This document shows positions 1-6,962 of a stretch of DNA of 38,509 nt, one piece after another (the stretch's first letter is position 1; every line of letters starts with the position of its first letter). Source of the stretch: a virus. The notes under the pieces are model-generated. The model was not told where the DNA came from, made no database searches, and saw only the letters and a list, made by a program, of their open reading frames with translations. The position numbers and the translations under genes were made by a program. Where the stretch lies: the IMG/VR virus record IMGVR_UViG_3300034021_000236, positions 1 to 38,509 of that record; one strand, written 5' to 3'.

Positions 1-1
1 T

Positions 2-1387
2 GGCGCAGCGTACATCGGTATAGGCACCGCAGCGGCAAGCCTGACCAGCAACATTGGTGATTCAAACACTTTCGGATACGTCAACGACGGCAAAAAACAA
101 TCTGGCAATACGGCCGCCGTTACTTATGGCGCAAGTTACACAACCGGCGATGTCATCGGAGTCGCATTTGATGCGGACAATGGCACTCTGACGTTTTACA
201 AAAACGGAACCAGTCAGGGGCAGGCGTATTCAGGTTTAACGTCTGGACCTTATTTCTTTATGGTCACAGGTTATAACGGAACACTTTGGGCCGCTAACTT
301 TGGCGCTAGGGCGTTCTCCTCAACCGCCCCCTCCGGCTACAAAGCACTGTGCTCGCATAATCTCCCCGAGCCGACCATCCTCAAGGGCAATACCGCGATG
401 GATGTGGCGCTTTACACCGGCAATGGCAGCACCAAGACGGTGAGCGGTTTGGCCTTCAGCCCGGATCTGGTGTGGACCAAGAGCAGGTCGTCGGCCATCA
501 ACCACGGCATCTGGGACACGGTGCGTGGCGTTGAAAAACGTCTAATCCCGAACGGCACAAACCAAGAAGTCAACAGAAATGGCGGCCTCACTGCCTTTAA
601 CTCTGATGGCTTCACGCATGGCAGCGATGACACCGGAAACACCAATAACGTCACCTATGCCGCTTGGGCCTGGGACATGGGTAGCAGCACGGTCACTAAC
701 ACCAGCGGCAGCATAAGCAGCCAAGTGAGGGCATCGGCTACCAATGGCTGCAGCGTGGTGACCTATACCGGGACAGGAACGGCGGCGACTGTGGGGCATG
801 GATTGGGCGTGGCACCTGAGCTGATTATCACTAAGTCCAGAAATAATACCTACGACTGGACCGTGTACCACAAATCGCTTGGGATCAGTCAGTACTTGTT
901 TTTGAACTCAACCGCAGCGGCTAGCTCTGGCAGTAACTATTGGAATACAGCTCCAACGTCTACAATCTTTGGCGTAGGCAATAACAACACAGGCTCAAGT
1001 GGCAGCAACCTTGTCGCCTACTGCTTCGCCCCTGTGGCATCTTTCAGCTCCTTTGGGCAATACACGGGTAACGGATCGAGCGATGGGCCATACCAGCACA
1101 CAGGTTTTAGGGTGCGGTGGGTCATGATCAAAGCGACATCTTTTAGTGAAAATTGGTACATCTACGACACGGCAAGAGGTTCCTATAACGTGATTCAAAA
1201 CACGTTGCTTGCAAACTCGTCAAACGGTGGATTGACCTATGAGGGCATAAGCGATGGAGGCCAAGCGATTGATCTTCTTTCAAACGGCTTCAAAATCCGA
1301 GGCGCTTGGCTGACCAATAACCCTTCGCAAACATACGTGTGGGCCGCCTTCGCGGAGTCACCCTTTAAGTATTCCCGCGCCCGCTAA
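2..1387 (+). CDS. Tail fibre protein, C-terminal part (5' end outside window)
   Basis: The frame is open from base 2 with no start codon before 260, so this is the 3' part of a longer gene. Roughly the first 100 codons resemble a SPRY/concanavalin-A-like lectin fold (motifs GASYTTGDVIGVAFD and GTLTFYKNG). The rest is two or more repeats of the type YTGNGS...SPDLVWTKSRS and LGVAPELIITKSRN, a repeat I associate with receptor-binding fibres of aquatic phages (DUF7483-like). The role would be host-surface recognition at the tail tip. The segment is visibly AT-richer than the genes that follow. The N-terminal half is probably the partial gene at 37423-38509. Fibre assignment is firm; the exact fold is from remembered family patterns. 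Confidence 0.8.
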   Translation, partial: GAAYIGIGTAAASLTSNIGDSNTFGYVNDGKKQSGNTAAVTYGASYTTGDVIGVAFDADNGTLTFYKNGTSQGQAYSGLTSGPYFFMVTGYNGTLWAANFGARAFSSTAPSGYKALCSHNLPEPTILKGNTAMDVALYTGNGSTKTVSGLAFSPDLVWTKSRSSAINHGIWDTVRGVEKRLIPNGTNQEVNRNGGLTAFNSDGFTHGSDDTGNTNNVTYAAWAWDMGSSTVTNTSGSISSQVRASATNGCSVVTYTGTGTAATVGHGLGVAPELIITKSRNNTYDWTVYHKSLGISQYLFLNSTAAASSGSNYWNTAPTSTIFGVGNNNTGSSGSNLVAYCFAPVASFSSFGQYTGNGSSDGPYQHTGFRVRWVMIKATSFSENWYIYDTARGSYNVIQNTLLANSSNGGLTYEGISDGGQAIDLLSNGFKIRGAWLTNNPSQTYVWAAFAESPFKYSRAR

Positions 1388-1410
1388 CCTTCGCTCACGG
1401 ACCTAGACCC

Positions 1411-1941
1411 ATGCCCTACGCACTTCCCGATGGCCGCACCCTCCCGATGGGCACCCCATGGGAGTACGAGGACATCAACTACCCCGCAAACTGGCTGGCG
1501 CTGAGCACTGAGCTGGACCGCGATCGCCTCGGCATCGTCTGGGTGCCCGAACCCGAACCCTACGACGAGCGCTTCTACTGGGGCCGCACCGAAGACGGCG
1601 AGCTGATCCCCAAGGACCACGCGCAACTTGTCGATCAGTGGGTGGCCCAGACCCGCACTACCGCCAACACCCTGCTGGCCCCCACCGACTGGATCATCAT
1701 CCGCGAGGCTGACAACGGCAAACCCGCCGACCCTGCGCTCAAGACTTGGCGCGAGGACATCCGCCTTGCCACCAGCGCCAAGGTAACCGCAATCCGTGAC
1801 ACAGCCGACACGCCGGCGCTGGCCGCTTACATTACGGGCGCTGATTACCCCGTCTGGCCCGTTGACCCTTATGCTCCTCGGCCTGCTGAGCCTGTTCCTG
1901 CTGATGATGTGGAGCCTGCTGGCGATGGCATCGAAGGCTGA
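1411..1941 (+). CDS. Tail fibre assembly chaperone-like protein
   Basis: A 176-residue protein 23 bases after the fibre gene. The central motif LLAPTDWIIIREADNGKP, followed by a TWREDIRLA helix, resembles the C-terminal helical part of phage tail assembly chaperones (Phage_tail_APC/DUF4376 group), which have an L..TDW...R pattern and a [YW]R..[IL]R helix. The N-terminus is acidic and Trp/Tyr-rich; the last 30 residues are Pro/Ala/Glu-rich and probably disordered. Such proteins usually sit directly behind the fibre they help fold, as here. Its TGA overlaps the ATG of the next gene (TGATG). It could instead be a minor structural protein. Confidence 0.55.
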   Translation: MPYALPDGRTLPMGTPWEYEDINYPANWLALSTELDRDRLGIVWVPEPEPYDERFYWGRTEDGELIPKDHAQLVDQWVAQTRTTANTLLAPTDWIIIREADNGKPADPALKTWREDIRLATSAKVTAIRDTADTPALAAYITGADYPVWPVDPYAPRPAEPVPADDVEPAGDGIEG

Positions 1942-2078
1942 TGGCCGTCCGTAGCAAGACCGGCACCGCTCGCATCGAGCACCAGCCGGGTCCACCGAAA
2001 ACCACGCGCCAAGGGTATGGCCAGCAGTCCAGACCCCGGCGCCGCGGCCGCAAGCCCCTACGCGGTCAAGGCCGGTAA
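1941..2078 (+). CDS. Small basic phage protein (45 aa)
   Basis: Starts at the ATG in TGATG (1941) and ends TAA at 2078, which overlaps the next ATG (TAATG), so it lies in a tightly coupled series. The 45 residues are strongly basic (KTGTARIE near the N-terminus, then many Arg, ending RKPLRGQGR). I remember short proteins of the pattern KTG..RIE...P..TRQG.G..S.PR...RGQG in cyanophages; that is recollection, not a search. Function unknown; nucleic-acid binding is possible from the charge. Confidence 0.55.
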   Translation: MAVRSKTGTARIEHQPGPPKTTRQGYGQQSRPRRRGRKPLRGQGR

Positions 2079-2251
2079 TGGACCCTCAAACCCGCGAGAA
2101 CTGGCGCAAGATCAAGCACACGCTGGAAGCCGCGGGGAAGACCGACAACCACTACTACAGACGCGCCCTTGCCATCCTCGCCGGGATGCCTGACCCTTTC
2201 GATCGCTACGATGGGATCGAGCCAGGGCGCCCCGATGGTGGACGAACCTAA
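2078..2251 (+). CDS. Small hypothetical protein (57 aa)
   Basis: Starts at the ATG of TAATG (2078) and ends TAA at 2249-2251, overlapping the start of the next gene at 2235. It is charged, with a helical N-terminal half (TRENWRKIKHTLEAAG) and a Pro/Gly/Asp-rich tail. I do not recognise it. The coupled start and stop on both sides are the main support for its being a real gene. Confidence 0.4.
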   Translation: MDPQTRENWRKIKHTLEAAGKTDNHYYRRALAILAGMPDPFDRYDGIEPGRPDGGRT

Positions 2252-2468
2252 ATCTGTTGGCGGTGTGCTGACTGCCTCCCTCCCGGCGGCCATCGCAGCA
2301 GGCATGGTGGCCATCGGGGCGCTGCTGATCTCAATGCAGGTGCAGTCCGCACGGATCGAAGCCACGCTGGTGCAGATGGCCAAATCCGTGGAGGAGCTGA
2401 AGAACGACGCACGGGCCGAACTTGCCGATCTCGACAAGCGTGTGCGTGCCCTTGAAATGCGCCCATAA
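2235..2468 (+). CDS. Single-span membrane protein with coiled coil; holin/lysis candidate
   Basis: A 77-residue protein read from ATG 2235. An earlier in-frame start at 2169 would add a Ser/Pro-rich leader with no support. Residues about 9-33 form one hydrophobic segment (GGVLTASLPAAIAAGMVAIG, continuing), followed by a charged amphipathic coiled coil (ARIEATLVQMAKSVEELKND, then DLDKRVRALEMRP). Topology and position two genes before the endolysin fit a lysis accessory protein (holin, antiholin or spanin-like), but no family motif decides which. It overlaps the preceding gene by 17 bases. Confidence 0.5.
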   Translation: MVDEPKSVGGVLTASLPAAIAAGMVAIGALLISMQVQSARIEATLVQMAKSVEELKNDARAELADLDKRVRALEMRP

Positions 2469-2485
2469 TCTAGGAGCACCTCCGC

Positions 2486-2635
2486 ATGGATGCCGTGTCT
2501 GTTGAAACCGCCGCGATCATCGCCATCATCATTGCCGCCGGCAGCGAGATCATCGCCATCAGCCCCCTGAAGTCGAACAGCTGGATCCAGCTGCTGCTGC
2601 AAGCTGCTCGGTTGATGTTTCCAAAGCACCGCTGA
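2486..2635 (+). CDS. Small membrane protein before endolysin; holin candidate (49 aa)
   Basis: ATG 2486 is preceded by a good ribosome-binding site (AGGAGC around 2472), and the stop is only 1 base before the endolysin ATG. Residues 8-25 are hydrophobic (ETAAIIAIIIAAGSEIIAIS), followed by LKSNSWIQLLLQ and a basic end (FPKHR). The pattern AAGSEII.....KSNSW.QL...A....FPK is one I remember from short cyanophage proteins; this is memory only. Placement and single membrane segment make it a candidate small holin acting with the downstream endolysin. Confidence 0.55.
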   Translation: MDAVSVETAAIIAIIIAAGSEIIAISPLKSNSWIQLLLQAARLMFPKHR

Positions 2636-2636
2636 C

Positions 2637-3719
2637 ATGACCAACACCGCCCCGATCAAGCTGGAGCAGCTGTTTCGCTTCTATCGGGGCCTGCCGCATC
2701 AGGCCGCAGCCATCGAGCAGCTGGAGCAGGATCTAGCGCAGAACGGCTACGCGGCCGCGATGCGGCGTGACCGGGCATGGTTCAGCACCTGGAGTCAAGA
2801 CGGCAAGCAGGTGGACCTGGCCGCGGCGCTCAAGCTGATCAAGGAGTTTGAGGGCTGCCACCTCGACGCCTACCCGGATCCGCTCAGCGGTGGCGCACCG
2901 TGGACGATCGGCTACGGCACCACCCGCTACACCGACGGCCGGCCCGTCAGCAAAGGCGACCGCATCAACATGGTCGAGGCTGACATGCTGCTGCGGCTGG
3001 AGGTGGACAAGATTGCGGAGAAGCTGCGCGCCACCGTCCCGTTCTGGGTGGCGATGACCGACCAGCAGAAGTGCGCGCTCATTTCATTTTCTTACAACGT
3101 AGGGGCTGGGTTCTACGGCGCCAAGGGCTTTGAGACGATCAGCAAGCGCCTGCGCGAGAAAGACTGGGCCGGCGTGCCCGATGCCCTGCTGCTCTACCGC
3201 AACCCCGGCACCAACGTAGAGGCCGGCCTGAAGCGGCGCCGCATTGCCGAAGGCGACGTGTGGGGCCGTGAGCGGCAGACCACCGGGCCGATCGAGGCGA
3301 TGTTCACGCCCGAGAGCCCGTTCAATCAGAAGATCACTCCGCACATCACGGCTGGTGAGTTCGCGCTGAACCAGGAAGCCCGGCGCTTCGACAATCAAGC
3401 GCAGTGCGACACCGCTCAACAGCTCGCGCAATTCTTAGAAAAGGCCAGGGCAGCGTTTGGTGGCAAGCCGGTCGTGATCACCTCCGGCTATCGACCGCCA
3501 GCTATCAACAAACTGGTGGGCGGTGCCAGTAGCTCGGAGCATCTTTACGACGGCATTGGCGTGGGTGCGGTGGACTTCTACATTGACGGCGCTGACATCT
3601 ACGCGGTGCAAGACTGGTGCGATAAGAACTGGCCCTATTCGCTGGGATACGGCGCGCCAAAGGGCTTCGTGCATTGCGGAATCCGCAAGGGCAGCCCTAA
3701 GGTCAGGTGGGTGTATTGA
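2637..3719 (+). CDS. Two-domain endolysin: GH24 lysozyme plus M15 peptidase
   Basis: A 360-residue protein. Residues 1-55 form an N-terminal helical module (LFRFYRGLPHQAAAIEQLEQ). Residues about 62-210 are a T4-type lysozyme (GH24): FEG with catalytic Glu72, Asp81 in YPDP and Thr90 in WTIGYGTT, plus the SYNVGAG segment. Residues about 255-360 match M15 D-Ala-D-Ala peptidases, with zinc ligands His302 (SSEH), Asp313 (GAVDF) and His346 (FVHCG). It would cut both the glycan strand and the peptide stem of peptidoglycan at lysis. No signal peptide is visible, so it needs a holin, and two candidates lie directly upstream. The N-terminal helical module recalls lysins of cyanobacteria and their phages. 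Confidence 0.88.
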   Translation: MTNTAPIKLEQLFRFYRGLPHQAAAIEQLEQDLAQNGYAAAMRRDRAWFSTWSQDGKQVDLAAALKLIKEFEGCHLDAYPDPLSGGAPWTIGYGTTRYTDGRPVSKGDRINMVEADMLLRLEVDKIAEKLRATVPFWVAMTDQQKCALISFSYNVGAGFYGAKGFETISKRLREKDWAGVPDALLLYRNPGTNVEAGLKRRRIAEGDVWGRERQTTGPIEAMFTPESPFNQKITPHITAGEFALNQEARRFDNQAQCDTAQQLAQFLEKARAAFGGKPVVITSGYRPPAINKLVGGASSSEHLYDGIGVGAVDFYIDGADIYAVQDWCDKNWPYSLGYGAPKGFVHCGIRKGSPKVRWVY

Positions 3720-3727
3720 TCTTTTAG

Positions 3728-4183
3728 GTGCCCACAAAAGAACGACACGGCCACGCGGCCAACGGCTATTCGCCAACCTACCGCTCATGGATGAGCATGA
3801 AGGCCAGATGCTTGAATCCCAGCTCCAACCGCTGGATTCATTACGGAGGCGGTGGCGTAAAAGTGTGCGAACGCTGGATGCTGTTCTCCAATTTTTTGGC
3901 GGACATGGGTGAGCGCCCTGCTGGTACGACCCTTGGAAGGCTGGGCGACCAAGGCAATTACGAGCCTGGAAACTGCCAATGGCAGACGCAGAGCGAACAG
4001 GCAAAAAAAGGCTCATCAAACGGACGGGCAAAACTTACCGAGGAGCAGGTTGCTTGCGTCCGCGCTCTTTACAAGGCAAAGGCGCGCAGGGGCTGTTCAG
4101 CCAAGAACATGGCGGCAGATCTTGGCGTCAGCTTTGGCACGGTTGATCAGATTGTGCGTGGAGTGATTTGGAGGGAAGCCTGA
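3728..4183 (+). CDS. HNH-like endonuclease family protein with C-terminal HTH
   Basis: A GTG start at 3728, 8 bases after the endolysin stop; 151 residues. Residues 15-95 follow the phage family TYRSWMSMKARCLNP...YGGGGVKVCERW...FLADMGERPAGTT...GNYEPGNCQWQT, usually annotated as HNH/homing endonucleases. The usual LDR.DN.G segment reads LGRLGDQG here, so two acidic residues are missing and activity is doubtful. Residues about 105-150 (KLTEEQVACVRALYK...GVSFGTVDQIVRG) form a helix-turn-helix. It is probably a free-standing mobile endonuclease, or a decayed one kept for DNA binding, inserted between lysin and dcd. It overlaps dcd by 1 base. Confidence 0.65.
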   Translation: MPTKERHGHAANGYSPTYRSWMSMKARCLNPSSNRWIHYGGGGVKVCERWMLFSNFLADMGERPAGTTLGRLGDQGNYEPGNCQWQTQSEQAKKGSSNGRAKLTEEQVACVRALYKAKARRGCSAKNMAADLGVSFGTVDQIVRGVIWREA

Positions 4184-4701
4184 TGCCTCCCCTTCCTGAT
4201 TTCAAGATCCACGACCTGTGCAAGCGCCACGCCATGGTGGTGCCCTTTGACCCCGACTTGGTGAACCCGGCCAGCATCGACGTGCTGCTGGGCGACCGCA
4301 TCATGGTCGAGGTGCCCGAGCGCCCGGAGTTGCAGATCGTCGGCATCACCGGCCACAACGCTGAGGAGCCGTACTGGCTGCAGCCCGGTGAGTTCGTGCT
4401 GGCGGAAACCCGCGAGATCTTCAACCTGCCGGACAGCATCGCCGCGCAGTTCGTGCTCAAGTCCAGCCGTGCGCGCGAAGGGTTGGAGCACCTGCTGGCC
4501 GGTTATTGCGATCCGGGCTGGCATGGCAGCCGGCTGACGCTGGAGCTGCAGAACGCCCGCCGGATGCATCCGATCGCCATTTGGCCCGGCATGAAGATCG
4601 GCCAGATGGTGTTCCACAAAATGGAAGGCATTCCGGCCCGCAGCTACGCGGTCACCGGCCGCTATTGCAACGACCTAGCAGTCACCCCCAGCAAGGGCTA
4701 A
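4183..4701 (+). CDS. dcd: dCTP deaminase-like protein (dUTPase/Dcd fold)
   Basis: A 172-residue protein read from ATG 4183, which has a GGAGGG ribosome site and a TGATG overlap with the preceding stop; an in-frame start 15 bases upstream is less likely. Motifs of the trimeric Dcd family are in order: NPASIDVLLGDRI (28-40), KSSRAREGL (93-101), AGYCDPGWHGSRLTLELQN (106-124) with the presumed catalytic Glu121, and GMKIGQMVF (136-144). The family converts dCTP to dUTP, feeding dTMP synthesis, or keeps dUTP low. No phage thymidylate synthase is seen in the window. A strong terminator follows directly. Confidence 0.85.
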   Translation: MPPLPDFKIHDLCKRHAMVVPFDPDLVNPASIDVLLGDRIMVEVPERPELQIVGITGHNAEEPYWLQPGEFVLAETREIFNLPDSIAAQFVLKSSRAREGLEHLLAGYCDPGWHGSRLTLELQNARRMHPIAIWPGMKIGQMVFHKMEGIPARSYAVTGRYCNDLAVTPSKG

Positions 4702-4722
4702 CGTTCACCCGTGGAGAGCCCG

Positions 4723-4757
4723 AGCCCCGGTCCGTCAGCCAGCCGGGGCTTTTATTT
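4723..4757 (+). terminator. Rho-independent terminator after dcd
   Basis: A perfect 8-bp stem AGCCCCGG (4723-4730) / CCGGGGCT (4743-4750) with a 12-base loop, followed by TTTATTT. It ends the plus-strand lysis/dcd transcription unit. The minus-strand integrase ends inside the loop (4735), so the convergent genes share it, but only the plus-strand side has a T tract. Confidence 0.85.
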
Positions 4758-5838
4758 GCGCTGCCACCAGCGCTGCTGCAGCGGCCGCGGCCTCGTCCAC
4801 CAGATGCGCATACCTGGCAGTGGTAAGCGGGCTGGCGTGACCAAGCAGCCCACCGATCTGCGGCAGGCTCAGGCCGGCGCTGACCGCCATGCTGGCGTAG
4901 CTGTGGCGCAGGTCGTGCACCAGCAGGTCGCGCAGCTGGGCCGCGGCGCACAGCTCCAGCCATAGCTTGCGGTATCCCACCAGTGGGTGATCGCCATCGC
5001 CTTGGATGATCCAGTCGCTGTTGCTGGCGGCACGCAGCTGCTGGAGCACCTCCAGCGCCGGTGGCGTCAGGTGGATCATGCGCTGGTGGCCATCGCTGCC
5101 GGTCTTATGCGCCTCAGGCGGCACCACCAGCACGCTGCCCTGCAGCCATTCCCAGCGGGCATTCTTGATCTCCGAGACGCGGCAGCCGGTCAGCAGCAGC
5201 AGGCGCACCAGCTGGGCAAAGCGCCACCGCACGCCAGCCACCGCGAACCCATCGAGGGCGGCCAGCAGCTGCTGTAGCTCCGCGCGCGTCAGATACCGGC
5301 GCCGCTTGCGCTCACCGTTGCCGGGCACCTTGGCGCATGGATTGTCAGACCGCAGGCCCCAGAGGATCGCAAGGTTGAACGCCTTGCGCAGCACTGCCAG
5401 CACGCGGTTGGCCTGTGTGCCGCCGATCGCGCGAATGAATTTCATCACCTGCGCCGTGGTCACCTGCTGCACCTTCATGGCGCCCAGCTTCGGCAGGATG
5501 TGCGCATCCCAGATGCTGCGGTAACCGGCGCGGGTGGATGGCCGCAGGCGTGGGTAATGCTCCGCCTGCAGCCGGTCGTACAGGTCCGCCACCGATGGGC
5601 CGCGGCGCAGCTCCTGCCGTGCGCTGGTGGGCGCCTGCCCCTGCGCAACGGCTGCCAGCAGCTTGTGCGCCTCTTCCCTGGCCAGCGTGCGGCTGATCAG
5701 GTTGGCGCGGCCGATCTTGTGATGCTGTTGCTTGCCGCCGGGTTCCCGGTAGCGCAGATACCAAGTCTCGACGCCGCTCGGGAGCTTCAGGATGCCCAGG
5801 CCGGGCACCTTCGTGTCTGCTTTCCATTCGCGCACCAT
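4735..5838 (-). CDS. int: Tyrosine site-specific integrase
   Basis: A 367-residue phage integrase. Residues 1-70 look like the AP2-like arm-binding domain (WYLRYREPGGKQQHHKIGRA). Residues about 82-175 are the SAM-like core-binding domain. Residues 180-350 are the catalytic domain with all expected residues: Arg220 (TGCRVSEI), Lys245 (AHKTG), His308 and Arg311 (HDLRHSYAS), His334 (LLGHAS) and Tyr343 (TTARYAHL). The C-terminus is an unusual Ala-rich run. ATG at 5838 opens directly beside the attP region, as is usual for integrases that use tRNA genes. It would recombine attP with a host tRNA-Lys gene. Confidence 0.95.
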   Translation of the reverse strand: MVREWKADTKVPGLGILKLPSGVETWYLRYREPGGKQQHHKIGRANLISRTLAREEAHKLLAAVAQGQAPTSARQELRRGPSVADLYDRLQAEHYPRLRPSTRAGYRSIWDAHILPKLGAMKVQQVTTAQVMKFIRAIGGTQANRVLAVLRKAFNLAILWGLRSDNPCAKVPGNGERKRRRYLTRAELQQLLAALDGFAVAGVRWRFAQLVRLLLLTGCRVSEIKNARWEWLQGSVLVVPPEAHKTGSDGHQRMIHLTPPALEVLQQLRAASNSDWIIQGDGDHPLVGYRKLWLELCAAAQLRDLLVHDLRHSYASMAVSAGLSLPQIGGLLGHASPLTTARYAHLVDEAAAAAAALVAAQIKAPAG

Positions 5839-5845
5839 TCGCGCA
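5826..5845 (+). repeat. Left arm-type repeats of attP (ATTCGCGCA x2)
   Basis: ATTCGCGCA occurs at 5826-5834 and again at 5837-5845, 11 bases apart, overlapping the start codon of int. An inverted partial copy (TGCGCGAA) lies at 5870-5877. The same 11-base-spaced pair recurs right of the core at 6076-6095. The arrangement fits binding sites for the N-terminal domain of the integrase and might also let integrase repress its own gene; both are inference. Confidence 0.6.
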
Positions 5846-5964
5846 GATCTCCGTTGAACGGCGTGAACTTGCGCGAACGGGCAGGAAAAAGCAAGGGGGA
5901 ATCAGGCAAACAGATCAGGGACTTAGTGAGATTCCGTGAACTGGCGGGAGCTGCAAACGGACGA

Positions 5965-6009
5965 CTTTTAATCAGTAGGTCGTGGGTTCGACCCCCACAG
6001 CGCTCACCA
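5965..6009 (+). other. attP: attP core: 3' half of a tRNA-Lys gene
   Basis: From the anticodon loop CTTTTAA (anticodon TTT, 5967-5969) through a 5-base variable loop, a perfect T arm (GTGGG TTCGACC CCCAC, 5982-5998), acceptor strand AGCGCTC (5999-6005), A and CCA (6007-6009), this is exactly the 3' part of a tRNA-Lys. The 5' half is absent: the required GAGCGCT and D arm are not upstream, and the left side of the anticodon stem mismatches after two pairs. This is what a phage attP that restores the host tRNA on integration looks like, so it should not be annotated as a functional tRNA. Confidence 0.88.
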
Positions 6010-6075
6010 AAATCCCTTGATAAATCAGGCACTTACAGGCAGGCCGCCACACCCGACCTAGCAGCCTGCTGCGCC

Positions 6076-6095
6076 GTTCGCGCACTATTCGCGCA
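6076..6095 (+). repeat. Right arm-type repeats of attP (TTCGCGCA x2)
   Basis: GTTCGCGCA at 6076-6084 and ATTCGCGCA at 6087-6095, with the same 11-base spacing and orientation as the left pair at 5826-5845. Closer to the core there is also a direct repeat ATCAGG(G/C)ACTTA at 5914-5925 and 6024-6035. Together they give attP a P / core / P' layout. The right pair overlaps the 3' end of the small minus-strand gene at 6085. Confidence 0.6.
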
Positions 6096-6282
6096 CACGC
6101 GCCATCGGGTGCTGCAACGGTGCCATGCGCAGCCGGTGGATCCGGCCGGGCGCCTCTGCTGGGTCGTCCATCGGTATCAAGGTGTAGTCGTCGCAGCCGT
6201 GCGTTTCGGCAAAGTGCTGGGCCGCGATGTGGGTGGTGAACGGTCCGACGTGCCAGGGACCGATTCGGAGGGCGTAATTCAT
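6085..6282 (-). CDS. Small hypothetical protein (65 aa)
   Basis: Last gene of the left end of the early minus-strand region, starting with a 4-base ATGA overlap on the gene before it. Features visible are an aromatic/His-rich first half (GPWHVGPFTTHIAAQHFAET) and a C-terminus rich in Arg and Met. The form X-GPW..GPF.....A..F resembles short phage proteins of unknown role. No function assigned. Confidence 0.5.
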   Translation of the reverse strand: MNYALRIGPWHVGPFTTHIAAQHFAETHGCDDYTLIPMDDPAEAPGRIHRLRMAPLQHPMARVRE

Positions 6283-6458
6283 GCTGCGGTGCGCTCCAGC
6301 AGGTCAAGGGCATTGTCTCGGACCATAAGCAGCTGACGCAGGTCTTCGCCAGCCTGCTGCATGTCGAGGCGGACCAGGCGGGCGTTCTCAACAGCGCCAG
6401 CGACTTCTAAAGCCTCGATTGTCCGTTTGATGTGGTGCAGAGCAATGTGATTGTTCAT
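6279..6458 (-). CDS. Small helical hypothetical protein (59 aa)
   Basis: Read from ATG 6458 (MNNHIALHHIKRTIEAL); the frame is open farther upstream, but that part overlaps the gene at 6487-6642 in another frame and is Ser/Pro-rich. The protein is predicted wholly helical and charged. Its TGA overlaps the next ATG. I do not recognise it. Confidence 0.5.
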   Translation of the reverse strand: MNNHIALHHIKRTIEALEVAGAVENARLVRLDMQQAGEDLRQLLMVRDNALDLLERTAA

Positions 6459-6486
6459 GGGTAGACGGCAAATGGCCAGGCCGGGC

Positions 6487-6642
6487 TCAGGCGGCCCGGC
6501 GAGCTTGCTCGGTGCAGAGTTCCTTGAGGTAGGCGGCGTTGCGCTCCTTGTGGATGCCGGTGAGCTTGGGGTGCTGAGCACACAGGTCAGCGATCATCAT
6601 GTTCAGGTTGGCGTCGGTCAGGGTGGCGGTGGGGATGCGCAT
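6487..6642 (-). CDS. Small hypothetical protein (51 aa)
   Basis: ATG at 6642, stop TGA at 6487-6489. It begins MRIPTATLTDANLNMMIADL and ends in a basic helix (ELCTEQARRAA), a composition typical of a folded small protein. It is the first gene after the putative promoter at 6664-6678, with a leader of about 17 bases. Function unknown. Confidence 0.5.
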   Translation of the reverse strand: MRIPTATLTDANLNMMIADLCAQHPKLTGIHKERNAAYLKELCTEQARRAA

Positions 6643-6663
6643 CGGTCGGTTGCGTTGATGAGA

Positions 6664-6678
6664 TAACTATACACCGCA
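6664..6678 (-). promoter_or_regulatory. Putative early leftward promoter/operator (copy 1)
   Basis: On the minus strand this reads TGCGGTGTATAGTTA, containing the -10-like hexamer TATAGT (6671-6666), about 24 bases before the ATG at 6642. The identical 15 bases recur at 10333-10347 in the same orientation before another small minus-strand gene. No convincing -35 is seen here, so an activator or operator role of the shared TGCGG part is possible. Confidence 0.5.
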
Positions 6679-6776
6679 CACAGCGCACTCTGCGCCCCTC
6701 GTCGGGTCCGTTCACAAACCGTCACACAGCCTGATCTGGTCAAGCCCGCTACCGTTGGCCAAGCGGCGGCTAGCCC

Positions 6777-6962
6777 ATGCGGGCGTTCTACCTAGAAATC
6801 TCCGCCAAGATCATCATCCGATCCGACTCCGACCCCGACGACCTGCCAGCTGACATCTACGCACACCTGGCCGAGTTCATCCCCTCCGATGAAGACATCC
6901 TCGACATCGAGGTGACTGCAGTTCCCCTGCCGCCGGATCTCAGTGGATCAGCACCACATTGA
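6777..6962 (+). CDS. Small acidic hypothetical protein (61 aa)
   Basis: ATG 6777 opens a plus-strand pair divergent from the minus-strand genes at 6642 and below. The protein is acidic (DSDPDDLPAD, PSDEDILDIEV), with a beta-alpha pattern and a conserved-looking start MRAFYLEISAKIIIRSD. It overlaps the HNH gene by 20 bases. I do not recognise it; a partner or regulator role for the HNH gene is only positional. Confidence 0.5.
   Translation: MRAFYLEISAKIIIRSDSDPDDLPADIYAHLAEFIPSDEDILDIEVTAVPLPPDLSGSAPH

Noticed and set aside
260-1387. Fibre gene starting at ATG 260
   Set aside because: The same frame is open back to base 2 and encodes a continuous SPRY-like segment, so 260 is an internal Met of a gene truncated by the window edge.
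5940-6009. Complete functional tRNA-Lys gene
   Set aside because: Only the 3' half (from the anticodon loop) folds; the acceptor 5' strand and D arm are missing, so it is an attachment-site fragment.
5826-6095. CRISPR-like array from the TTCGCGCA repeats
   Set aside because: Repeats are 8-9 bases, occur in pairs 11 bases apart and flank an attP core; no spacer-repeat periodicity or cas genes.
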